Shown here in pieces: positions 53,444-63,493 of a stretch of 64,000 bases of DNA (positions are counted from its first letter, which is position 1; every line of letters starts with the position of its first letter). Origin of the DNA: Saururus chinensis (lineage: Eukaryota > Streptophyta > Magnoliopsida > Piperales > Saururaceae); assembly GCA_035235625.1 (NCBI GenBank), contig CP141141.1:18287968-18351967 (forward strand), in the 5' to 3' direction. The position numbers and the translations under genes were made by a program. The notes below the pieces were generated by a model. It worked only from the letters and a program-made list of their open reading frames with translations, ran no database searches and was not told the origin of the DNA.

Positions 53444-55626
53444 TGTAACACCCCGCTTTTCTAATTACGTTTAGCCTACGGGGTTAAAGGTAATTAGATA
53501 ATCATTAATACATTTTAGAAGGTTTCATAGGTTGAAACCTTAGTATATGAGTAGAGCTCATAGAAATGAGCGTAACGATTCAAAGAACGTGCGAAACAGA
53601 GGTCGGGACCGGAAGTTACGACCTCGTTCAGCGTAGAAAATAGGCGGGACCCACTTGAAAATAGTATGATTTGCTTCTTTCAGTGGGTTGGTATCGAAGG
53701 GCTCGTCGATACGAGTCCAACGGTACTAAGAACGTGCGAATCCGAATCCGGGGTAGGGAGATACACGCGTTTGAAGAATATATGTATTTAAAAAAAAATA
53801 AAAAATGGAAAATGGCTGAGCCGGCGCACGGCGCGCGACTGGCGCGCACCGCAGCGCGAGCCGGCGCGGCGTGGCGCAACACGCGCCCGCGTTACCGCGG
53901 GTGCCACGGTTTTGCGCGCGCCGCGGTTTCGCGCGAGCCGCGCTCGTTACAGCGGGCGCAGCCGCGGTTTCGGCGCGGCTCGGGGGTTATAAATACCCCC
54001 ATTTTCTCCTGTTTTTACCGAGATTTTCTCTCACCCCCTTTCTGACCATTCTGAAGCCGATTAAGGCCGTTCAAGACCCGTTTCCTACTAAATCGAGCGT
54101 GCTCTACGCGATGGAGGGGTTCTTTCTTCAAGTCGGAGTCCATATAAGGAGGAAACGCCCCAAGACAAGGAGAGGTTCTGCCCGAGCACCGACAAACTTC
54201 TTTCTCCCCGTTCTTAAGCATCCTAACTCCGATTTAGTCCATCCAAGAGGCATTCTTGACTAAATCAAGTATGTTCTACGCGATGGAGAGGTCCTTCTTT
54301 GATTTGGAAACCGTATAAGGAAGAAATGCCTTAAGACAAGGAGAGGTTCTGCCCGAGCACCGACAAACTTCTTTCTCCCCGTTCTTAAGCATCCTAACTC
54401 CGATTTAGTCCATCCAAGAGGCGTTCTTGACTAAATCGAGTATGTTCTACGCGATGGAGAGGTCCGTTCTTTGAGCCGACAACCATATAAGGAGGAAATA
54501 TCCCGAGACAAGGAAAGGCTCTGCCCGTTATCTTCGAGCACCGAACAAGAAGTAAGGGCCCAGAGCAAGACAGGGTTCTGTCCAAAGTTGTCGGGCTACA
54601 TCAAGAGAAGTAATCCAGAGTATGGGAGGTTCTGTCCGCCGCTCACAGCACAGAAAACGAGAAGAGTCTCCGGCAAGGAAGACGTTATACGTAATCTTTC
54701 GACACAAGACGAAGAACATATGGAGACTAGAGGAAGCTTCTTTTATATCTTCAGATCTGAAGGGGAGGATGCTCATACGAGCAACTCCGAATACCACTAC
54801 CTTAGGAGTCATGAGGGCAGTAAGCATTTCTGATCTCCCGTCTTAATTATGCCATGATGTGTGTCATACCATGATGCGTGCTATGCCATGTTACGTGTTT
54901 ATATGCCATGATGTGTGTCATGCCATGATGTGTGCTATGCCATGATGCGTGTTTATATGCCATGATGTGTGCTATGCCATGATGTGAGCTTATATACTAT
55001 GATGTACGCTTATATGTTATGAAGTGTGATGTCTTGCTCTAGGGTAGAGCAAGACGTGTGTGTGTGTGTGTCCGGTCTCGGCTCAGTGATAGAGCGAGCT
55101 GGTTGATGTGCTCATTCTCGATTCAGTAATGGAGCGAGATATGTGTATGTGATTTTGATCCCGCTCTGTGGTAGAGCGAGATGTACGATTTCATTAACTT
55201 CCGCTTGACTCCGATTTATAACGAGTTTTTGTATACTTCCGATTAAATATTCGGAGATATGTATGTTATACGATTTTTGTGATGCTTGTTGTATGTAGTA
55301 GCCATTAGGCAGAACTACGTTCGGATCCGATCGTATTGGAATAATATCCAATACGTACGTAGGCAACCAACGGCAAGGCAACGTTGGCCCGATCCAAATC
55401 ATTATAAATAATATGTTTTATTCTGTTTTACACGCGACGAACTATGAAGCTTCGTTATGTGTAAATGGTCGTTACAACCTAAGTTTACGTATGAGGAAGC
55501 CTTAAGCTCCGTAGTGTGTAGGCGAACGTTGTACCTCTCGCACTCAGATGATGATTCCTGGCTTAAGGAAAATTTAAAATTTCCTATCAGTGATTTTGTG
55601 GACCCGGCTCGGGTCGGGTTGTTACA
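53444..55626 (+). mobile_element. 3' LTR of the gene-less element
   Basis: It is a near-identical copy of 48002-50186. Differences cluster in the first 1.2 kb, above all in the CpG-rich block (53818-53985); the last 1 kb shows only a handful. The TATA hairpin is at 53982-54000. Confidence 0.95.
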
Positions 55627-55631
55627 CAGAA
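55627..55631 (+). repeat. Target-site duplication CAGAA (right)
   Basis: It matches 47997-48001. The chromovirus-like LTR resumes with CCCACTGAATC. Confidence 0.92.
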
Positions 55632-57142
55632 CCCACTGAATCATACTGGATAACCTACCTATGAGTGGTCATTTTGAAGGGCTCATCGATACGAGTCCAT
55701 CGGTACCAAGATCGCACGATTCCGAATGGTGGTTGGAAAGATATTGTCGTTTAAAGTTTCGGATTTTGAAAAAAAAAATTATAATATTTTAAGGGGGGCT
55801 GATGCAAGCATTGAATCAGCTGTGATCAGCATTGCATCAGCGATGTGGCATGCTGCATCCTCGTGGTGATGCTGACACAAGCACGAAGCCATGTGGCCGC
55901 CTGCATTGCACAAGACGCATGCACGATGTGCATGCCCCTATGTAGCATGGAACGCCCAGGTGACTTGGGCGGTCAACGAGATGAAGCCGCATCACACCGC
56001 GTGTGCAACAGGCGTTGCGCATTCCATTTTCCATTTTTCACAGCTTTGGCTATAAATTCCGAATCCAAATCTCTTGCCCCACTAATTTTTCCACTTCTAC
56101 CACTCCTCAAACTTCTTTTCTTCCTCTCTAAGCCATTTTAACTCCAAATTAAGCAGTTCAAAAGCTGTTTCTAGCTAAATAGAGTGTGTCAGATGAAGTG
56201 GTGGGTCAGTTTTTCTAGTTTGAAGTCTTTTTCAACCACAAAATTTTACTCCAAGTTCAAGGTAGGGATTCTTAAACTCTAAACTGATGCTCTGCCTGTA
56301 AAGTTAATTTTTTTGAACTGTTTTTGCTCACTTATACTTAATTGCTTTATTTTCTAAAAAATGTCATATCAATGAAATGTTTCGCATAAACTACATTATG
56401 TTTTGGTGTGTGCATATTCTGGGTAATTCAGGGGTGCAACCTGGGATTATCATTTTCTGTCTGGATACCTACCAAGAAAAATAATCAGTATCTGGCACAT
56501 GCATATAGGTGCGGAGCATCATGGGAAAACTTCTATCCATTTGAGCCTCTTGATGCCCCATGAGTGAAAGGGGAAATGCTATTCTGTATCACGGCTTCTA
56601 GATTTATCGTAATCAGATTAAATGACATTTTCGGAATCTATTTCTGAATTGTTTCTAAAATAAATGTTTTCGAGCAAAGATAAAGATTATGTTATTTCAC
56701 TAATTTTCTGCTTAGCATTACTTTAGATGTTAACACGACCTACTGAGTATAAAAATACTCCCCCACCCCCAGATTATGAAGAAATTGCAACTAGAACGGA
56801 AGTGGAAAGGAAGAGTTTTCATAAATAATTTATCTGGTTACTGCTTTAGATATTTTTGTAATTATTTTGTGACCAATATGTAAAGGCATGATATGCCTCA
56901 ATTCTGTATAACTATTAGCTCTGCACACTGATCTTAGGGAAGTAAAATAAATTTTACTATGTTTCATTGAACCGTTAATGACATAATATACAATGTTTGG
57001 TCATGCAATGACTCCGAGTTATTATGTGAATGTTTTTGGATGTGGTGTGAATTGACGACTGTCACGTTCAGTCACATGAGTATAATTTGCACATGTCAAT
57101 CGAAAATATCATAATTATATCATTTTAAAATGGTAGCTGACA
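55632..57142 (+). mobile_element. 5' LTR of the chromovirus-like element, right part
   Basis: Its first 370 bp align with the 3' LTR up to the window end: CATCGATACGAGTCC, TTTAAAGTTT(C/T)GGATTTTGAA and the TGATGCAAGCATTG region. A TATA-like CTATAAATTCC lies at 56049-56059. A copy of the stem-loop repeat is at 56491-56600. It ends AGCTGACA. Confidence 0.8.
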
Positions 57143-57146
57143 CATT

Positions 57147-57168
57147 TGGTATCGGAGCCCAAGGTTCA
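57147..57168 (+). promoter_or_regulatory. Primer-binding site of the chromovirus-like element
   Basis: TGGTATCGGAGCCCAAGGTT lies five bases after the LTR end. It is the same initiator-methionine type as in the gene-less element. Confidence 0.8.
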
Positions 57169-57249
57169 CTGTAAGTAGAGCAATAGTTTTAATCGGTCAC
57201 ATGAATAATTAATATTTTATTTTTTGTGATTTGACTCATGCTTTGTTTT

Positions 57250-57606
57250 CTTGAACAACATAAGATAGATGATTGGTAAGTCGAATAAGACACATATCCC
57301 TAGCTCATTGCACCGCTCGATGGCCATCACGAGCGGAGAGAAATAAAGGAAAAACTTCACAGGAAACTATCATTGTGGAAATTCCAGACTCCTCAAGCGA
57401 CTCTAAAACTATTGCTTCACCCGCCTCATCTTAGAGTACTAAAATCCACGAAGTGATAACCATTTCTGATTCCCCGATTACGATTGAGGATTCTAAAGTG
57501 GAATCGTTTGAAAAGGACCCTTCTGATGAGGAATTGTCTGAAGAAGACCCGAGCAAGGAGGAAGAGATTGAGAGCCTTGAGGGAGAAAACAATTGGAGGA
57601 ACTTTG
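57250..57606 (+). pseudogene. Fossil gag N-terminal region of the chromovirus-like element
   Basis: A serine- and acid-rich reading (words SDSPITIEDSK, DPSDEELSEEDPSKEEEIES) precedes the nested solo LTR. Acidic, low-complexity gag starts are common in plant chromoviruses. The CTTTG at 57602-57606 is the target duplication of that solo LTR. Confidence 0.5.
57602..57606 (+). repeat. Target-site duplication CTTTG (left)
   Basis: CTTTG lies before TGTAACACTC and again at 59682-59686. Confidence 0.9.
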
Positions 57607-59681
57607 TGTAACACTCTGTGTTCCGATTACGCTTAACTCGGAGGGTTAGGGGTAATTATATAATTTTTATTAAATTTTAAGGGGTTTCAAGGGATGTAAT
57701 CCTAGTATATGAGTAGAGCTCAAATAACGAGTTCAACGAACCAATGAACACGTGAAACAGAGGTCAGGAGTGAAAGTGATGACCTCGGGAAGCATGCCAC
57801 ATGGGTGGGACCTACGTATAAAGTGCAGAATAACCTACTCACATGGGCTTTAGTTTCAAAGGGCTCGTCAATACGAGTCCATCAGTACCAAGAACATGTG
57901 ATTCCGACTTCAGGATAAGAAGTTATCGCATTTTGAAGTTAAAATTGTATTTAAATAAAATATTAAAAAAAAAGAAGGAATAGATGATATCAGCAATCCG
58001 AGCTGAGCCATCGACGTGCCACTCTACACGATTGTGCCAGTCTGTGTAACATAGGGCCATGTGATTGTGCGGCTCAGCGCGTCGCCCCACAGATGCGCAA
58101 TGTCGCCTTGCCTGTCAGTCACACCAACCATAATTTTTGGTCGAATCAGGATGCAACACATGGCACACATCAATACGTGTGCACACCAATACCACCGTAT
58201 GCTCACATGCAATATCCTATAAATTCCAATTTCTGTTCAAACTTTCGGAGGAGTTTTCGAAGTTTTTTTAAGTCTGTTTTCATCTGTTCAAAAGGCATTC
58301 TTAGCTAATTCAATGGTGTTCTACGCAATGGAAGTGTCCATTCCTCGAGTTGGTGACCTTATAAGGGAGAATGCCCCAAGGTAAGAGGAAACTTTGGTTG
58401 TCGCCCTCGAGCCCCTAAGAGAGAGCGAAGTGGCCTAGAGCAAGAGGAGACTCTGCCCGTCACACTTGAGCTCCAGAGAGAGAGAAGTGGCCCGTAGTAA
58501 GAGGAGGCTATGTCTTCTGTCATCAGGCCACAACAAGGGAAGTGGCCTCGAGTAGGGGGGGCTCCATTCTCCACCAAAGGGCCATGTAGTGTGAGGTACA
58601 TCCCCGAGTTAAGGGCACATTGAGATAAAAGTATCTCCATGTAGAGGAGATTCTATCCGCCGCCTACAAGCATGGAAAGTGTATATCCGTCACCTTTGGG
58701 CCACAATGAGGGAAACGTCTCAGGTTAAAGGGAGTGTCTGTCTGCCACCTTCATATGTAATTAGAAAGATGTTCTAGAGTTAGAGGAAGTTTTGCCTACC
58801 ATCTTAGGACATGAAAGGGAGGACGCTCTGAGGAAATGAGCAATTCCAAACGTCACTACTTTTGGAACTACATGGGAGTAAATGTTTCTGACCTTTCGAT
58901 TTAATAAGATTTATATGTATGCACATTTACTTCGTACTTTTAATACACTAATTAAGATATATGATTTGCTATGATCTAAAATATGTTGATATGTTCTGAT
59001 TCAATCTGCTTTGATATACTCTGTTATGATCCGATTTGCTCTGGAATGCTCTGTGGTGATCTGATATGCTCTGATTTGATCTAATATGATCGGTATGGTT
59101 GGACGAAATCTGAAATGATCTAATAGATCTGATATGATCCAATATGTTTTGTTGTGTATTTTGCTCCACTCTGCAATAGAGTGGCACGTGTGATTATGCT
59201 AGTGTTTTGTTCATCTTTGTGATAGTTGTGATTTTGATGATTTATTGTCTTATGTTCGACTCCGATGAGTTATTAGATTTTTGTCTGATATCGGATGATT
59301 TATTCGGATATAAGGATATACGTATTTTAACGTATATAATTTTGTAATGCTTGATGCATGTAATAGCCATCAGGCAGAACTATGTTCGGATTCAATCGTA
59401 TTGGAATAATATTGTAATGTTATCCAATAAGTACATAGGCAACCAACAGCAAAGCGATGTTGGCCCCATCCAAATTATTTTTAAAATTAGGTTTGTTCTG
59501 GCCTACGCACAATGAAGCACTAAGGCTCTGTAGTGTGTAGAGGAAAGATATGGCTCTCACACACAGAGTCTGCCGCTCCTGGTTGGTCTCGTTTTTAATT
59601 TTTTTGTTTATTTAATAAACTTCGATTTTGTTTTCCGAATAATCCCTTGTCCGAGTCAGTTTTTTGGGTTAGGTTGTTACA
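57607..59681 (+). mobile_element. Solo LTR related to the gene-less element's family
   Basis: It runs TGTAACACTCTGTG...GGTTGTTACA, 2.08 kb, between CTTTG duplications. It shares with the 48002-type LTR the start, the CTCGTCAATACGAG palindrome (57864-57877), the TTCTACGCAATGGA word (58319), a series of GAGGCT(C/A)TG(T/C)CC-type units, a satellite-like array (58970-59150) and the folded 3' end. Overall it is much diverged, so it is a sister subfamily or an older copy. No internal region remains. Confidence 0.88.
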
Positions 59682-59686
59682 CTTTG
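59682..59686 (+). repeat. Target-site duplication CTTTG (right)
   Basis: It matches 57602-57606. The chromovirus-like gag region continues after it. Confidence 0.9.
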
Positions 59687-60530
59687 ACTTGAGCAAATTA
59701 AATCCTAATAAACAGGAAAGGGAGGAAGATGCTCAAAGAGGTGACAAGGGCAAAGGTCCAAAGTGGTACATGGAGCATGGGAGATGTCTCATGTGGAAAG
59801 AGGGAGCACTACTTGGTTGAATGTTCACAAGGGAAAAACTTTCCTTAAGAAGCCCCAAGTATGAATAGTTGTGTGTTGAGTTTGAAAGTTTGTTTTTGTT
59901 TCTAAGTTAAACTATAGAGTTTAACTTATTTTGTGACTGTGTATTTGGTGTGCATTTTATGCACACCACTTCTTGTGAGTTAGGTGTTTTAGATACACCT
60001 CTTCTTGTATGGGTGTATAAGAATGTCTATAAGGAAACAATGTATGCTTGAAATTTTCTTATGAACTTCAGGTTGTTACAATTTATTAGTACCCCTAGAA
60101 ATGACTTATGCCAGTGGTAAAGAGATTCAACCATCTAAGGACTCAGCTCACATTGAAGATCTTGCCAAAGCAGTGGAACTGGCCTCACTATTGGAGCAAG
60201 AATATCCGGAGTTCTTGGCAAAACAAAAAGATCGCGAGCAAAGCAGCAGTGCTAAAACTCAAGACCAGAAGATGAAAGTGACATTTCCTAACCAGAACAC
60301 CAACCAAAAATTTTAGAGGACCTCTTGATCATCAACCCAAAACCTATGGGGAAATTTTTTTAAAAAAATATTCCAAATTTAACCGATTTCATCCACCATA
60401 AATCTGTTACTTCTCTCTGAAAGGCAGAAGATTAAGGAATGCCCCAAGAAGAAGAAGTAAGAGGGGATAAAGACTAAACAAAAGCCGAGACTCAAGGGCA
60501 AGTCTATGCAAGCTTAAAATAAGAGTTATG
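59687..60530 (+). pseudogene. Fossil gag C-terminal region of the chromovirus-like element
   Basis: The reading at 60101-60316 has IEDLAKAVELASLLEQEYPE followed by a Q/S/K-rich stretch, in line with the part of gypsy gag just before the nucleocapsid. A basic CPKKKK-type word follows near 60440. It is broken in several places. Confidence 0.5.
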
Positions 60531-61480
60531 CAAGGTATACTTCTGATCTTGGACAAGGTTGTTAAAGTTTTAGTGGATCTAGGATCATCACATTCTATAG
60601 GAATGGATTGGTTAGTGGATAATGAAGTCTTGATAGATTGTCAGAGAAAAAGAGTTAAGTTCCATAAATAAGAAAAGAAAATATTTACCTTCTATGGATA
60701 TAAGGAACCTATAGGGACATGTATCATGTCTGCTATTATGGCTCAGCGATTGGTATCAATTGGATGCCACGTATATCTTACTAGTAGTTGTTTGAAGAGC
60801 CTTTAACTTCTAAATTAGAAATATTGGTGTGATAAGTGTTTTTTCTGGTGTGCTCCCTGATGATCTTCCTAAGGTATCACCATGAAGTGAAATTGACTTA
60901 CTAACAGAAGCATGTCCTATTTCCAAGGCACCATACTTAACAACTTCTACAAAATGAAAGTATGTAAAGAGTAAATTGTAGGAGTCGTTGGATAAAGGAT
61001 TTATTTGACTCAATGTTTATCATAGAGGAGATCATGTTTCATTGGTAAGGAAGAAGAACGAATAACTAAGATTCTGTATAAATTATCAGATGCTTAGTTT
61101 TGTTACCTTATAGAATAAGTATATTTTTCCCTTCATCGATGATTGATTGGATTAGTTACAAGAGGCCAAGGTATTCTCTACAATAGATTTGATGGTTTGA
61201 AGGTTTGCATACCATCGAGTGAAAAGATAGGACGGAGATGGTTTAAAGACAATTTTTCGTACTCAATATAGTCACTAGGGATTTTTATAGTTACGCCATT
61301 GAATTGACAATTGCTCTTATAACTTTTATAGACTTCTGAACCGAGTTCTTTAAACTCAATTATAATTGTTTTAGTTTGATGCTATTTTAGTATATTCTAC
61401 AAGTTCATAAAAGTATCAAAAACACTTACCAATAGTTCTACAAATTCGGAGAGACCATCAGTAATATGCTAAGCTATGTA
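60531..61480 (+). pseudogene. Fossil protease and reverse transcriptase N-terminal region
   Basis: The reading has VLVDLGSSHSIGMDWL, a D-x-G-S-S-H-like retropepsin site followed by the GMDWL word of gypsy elements, then DCQRKRVKFH. Reverse transcriptase words are recognisable but scattered over 60.9-61.4 kb. It is broken in many places. Confidence 0.7.
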
Positions 61481-62080
61481 AGTGTGAATTCTGGCTAGAA
61501 CAAGTTGTCTTTCTGGGATATATTATTTCTAAAGATGGAGTGTCACTGGACCCAAACAAGATCGAGGTTGTATTAAGGTGGGAAAGGCCCAAGAAAGATA
61601 AAGAAATCATAAGTTTTCTAGGTCTTTCTAGTTATTACCAAAGGTTCATACGAGGATTTTCTAGTATAGAATTGCCCTTGATAAAGCTAACCAAAAAATG
61701 GGTAAAGTTTATATGGGATAAGGAATGTAAGAATTGATTTCAAGAGTCAAAAGGGAAGCTAACCATAGTATCAGTCTTAACCATACCATCTGGAAGTGGT
61801 GGATTTGTAGTATAAAGTGATGCTTTGAGAATGGGCCTTGGATGTGTATTGATGTAGAATGAGAAGATAATATTAATGCTTCAAGGCAGCTAAAGAAGCA
61901 TGAAGTCTTTACTAAACATGAAAGTCTGAATATAATTTCTCTCAAAGTGATCTTAAATTGAGGCAAAGATGGTGAATTGAGTACATTAATGATTATGATT
62001 TTTCTATTCACTATCACTTAGGAAAAGCAAATGTAGTGTCCAATAGCATTAAGTCGCAAGGCCGAAAGAAGAGTTGTTCA
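61481..62080 (+). pseudogene. Fossil reverse transcriptase C-terminus and RNase H
   Basis: The reading at 61540-61737 gives LDPNKIEVVLRWERPKKDKE and FLGLSSYYQRFIRGFSSIEL, the strongly conserved RT-RNase H connection of Ty3/gypsy elements. Further on, YDFSIHYHLGKANVVSNS corresponds to the conserved word IDYHPGKANVVADALSR at the end of RNase H. It is broken in several places. Confidence 0.88.
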
Positions 62081-62700
62081 AATACCGATACAAAAATGAA
62101 ATTGATGGAAGAAGTAATAAAATTTCAATTTGGATTGTATTTAGAAAATAAGAGTTCTTTTGTGGCTAACCTGAAGGTGAAATCAAAATTTGTTAAGCGT
62201 ATTCTGGAGGCTCAGAAAGAGGATATAGAAGTACAAACTTTATTATGTAGGTTCGATTTTAGCAAAGGTTATGATGATGGAGTAAGAGTTCGTGGAAGAT
62301 TGGTGATTCTAGAGGTGTCAGATATGAAACAAGATTTATTATTTGGAGCACATATATCTCAGTACCCAATCCATCAGAAAGGATTAAGGATGATTCAAGA
62401 CCTGAAAAGGAACTTTTAGTAGAATGGGATAAAAAGGGACATAGGAGAATGTCTCTAAGTGTTTAATTTGCCAGTAGATTAACACCATACATTGATAACC
62501 CTATGGTACCTTACAGTCGATTGAAATCCCTGAATGAAGAGGGGAACACATTTTATGGATTTTGTTTTAGGCTTGTCCAGAACATCATAGTTGAAACCCC
62601 CAGTTATTATGATCTTGATATTTAAACAAATGATTTGTTTTGGATTTAAACAAAATTTGATTTCTTTGGGATTTACCAATCATGCTATTAAAAAAGGTTT
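62081..62700 (+). pseudogene. Fossil integrase N-terminal region
   Basis: The reading at 62036-62419 ends with LLFGAHISQYPIHQKGLRMI and QDLKRNF, which fits the HHCC zinc-binding entry of gypsy integrases (pattern H-x-S-x-x-x-x-H-P-G-x-x-K). A little further the words GLSRT and MDFVLG resemble the start of the integrase core. The core then fades out. It is broken in several places. Confidence 0.75.
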
Positions 62701-63480
62701 CCAAAATCTAGGTCATGGCAGTTGGTATCAAAGAATGTTTCTAACTACAAGTCTGAAATCGTAATAAAAGTTTTGATCTAATGGAGGATGATCAGCTTTG
62801 GGATTGGAAACACTCTTAGGTAAGAATGTGGTAGGGTTGTGGAACGGCCAAGGAGGAACCATTCGACACTTGTGGTTTGGAACACATTATATCAATGGAT
62901 AGCTCCAAGGCTTGTTGCGCTAGAGCATAGTAGAAGTTATTTCTATAGTGACATGAAATACTCATGGTATGAGATGTGAGTACTAGTGTCAACACAGAAA
63001 TATTTCTACCTGCTCACCCAAAAATATATTACCTAGTAGTGGTTCTGTAAATTTAGAGTTATGCAGACAAAGTTGGTGCAAGAGTATGTTTACGGTGAAA
63101 CTATAGATTAGGAGTTAAAGTTGACCTTCAGAGTTAAGATTGAAATTGGTCTTACCCCACAGCTAGCAGTATTTTTGATATGGTTCATAGGTTCAGCTTT
63201 TAGAAGTTTGTAAGAAATTCTTCAAATGTTTGGATTAAGTTGTGGTTATTTTAGAATTAGAACTATTATGTGAGATGAAACTCACCAAAATTTTGGATCA
63301 GAAGAAACAAAATTGGAACAACATCCTTCGAACGGACTGTTATTCCATTGATGAAAGTATTATGACAACACCACTTTGCTAAGGAAGCAATGTGGGAAAT
63401 AGAAAGTGTAATAGTAAAAAGTATCTAGGAAGAATCATTTGGTAAACAAACGGTTAAATTTCGAGAACAAAATTTTCTTT
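62701..63480 (+). mobile_element. 3' internal region of the chromovirus-like element
   Basis: At 62866-63005 it carries words homologous to the gene-less element's array: TACTCATGGTATGAGATG and GAGTACTAGTGTC, and GGATAGCTCCAAGG as at 52473. After 63250 short C-terminal integrase-like words (EMKLTKILDQKK, FAKEAMWEIE) appear. Whether a chromodomain was present cannot be seen. Confidence 0.55.
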
Positions 63481-63493
63481 AAGGGAGGTAGGT
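63481..63493 (+). promoter_or_regulatory. Polypurine tract of the chromovirus-like element
   Basis: AAGGGAGGTAGGT follows AAAATTTTCTTT and lies directly before the 3' LTR at 63494. This arrangement is typical of plant Ty3/gypsy chromoviruses. Confidence 0.85.

Larger units (their letters stand above)
48002..55626 (+). mobile_element. Young gene-less LTR element (LARD-like), 7.6 kb
   Basis: Two LTRs of about 2.18 kb (48002-50186; 53444-55626), a primer-binding site, a 3.26-kb interior and a polypurine tract lie between CAGAA duplications. The LTRs differ at roughly 1.5-2% of positions by eye, so insertion was recent on this window's scale. The interior has no gag or pol motif and is built of tandem repeats. 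Shared LTR words, primer site and interior repeats tie it to the chromovirus-like element it sits in, so it is probably mobilised by that lineage (inference). The element looks structurally whole. Confidence 0.93.

Noticed and set aside
58969-59187. 72-residue minus-strand frame rich in D/H/I/R/S
   Set aside because: It is a translation of the TGATCTGATATGC satellite-like array, not a gene.
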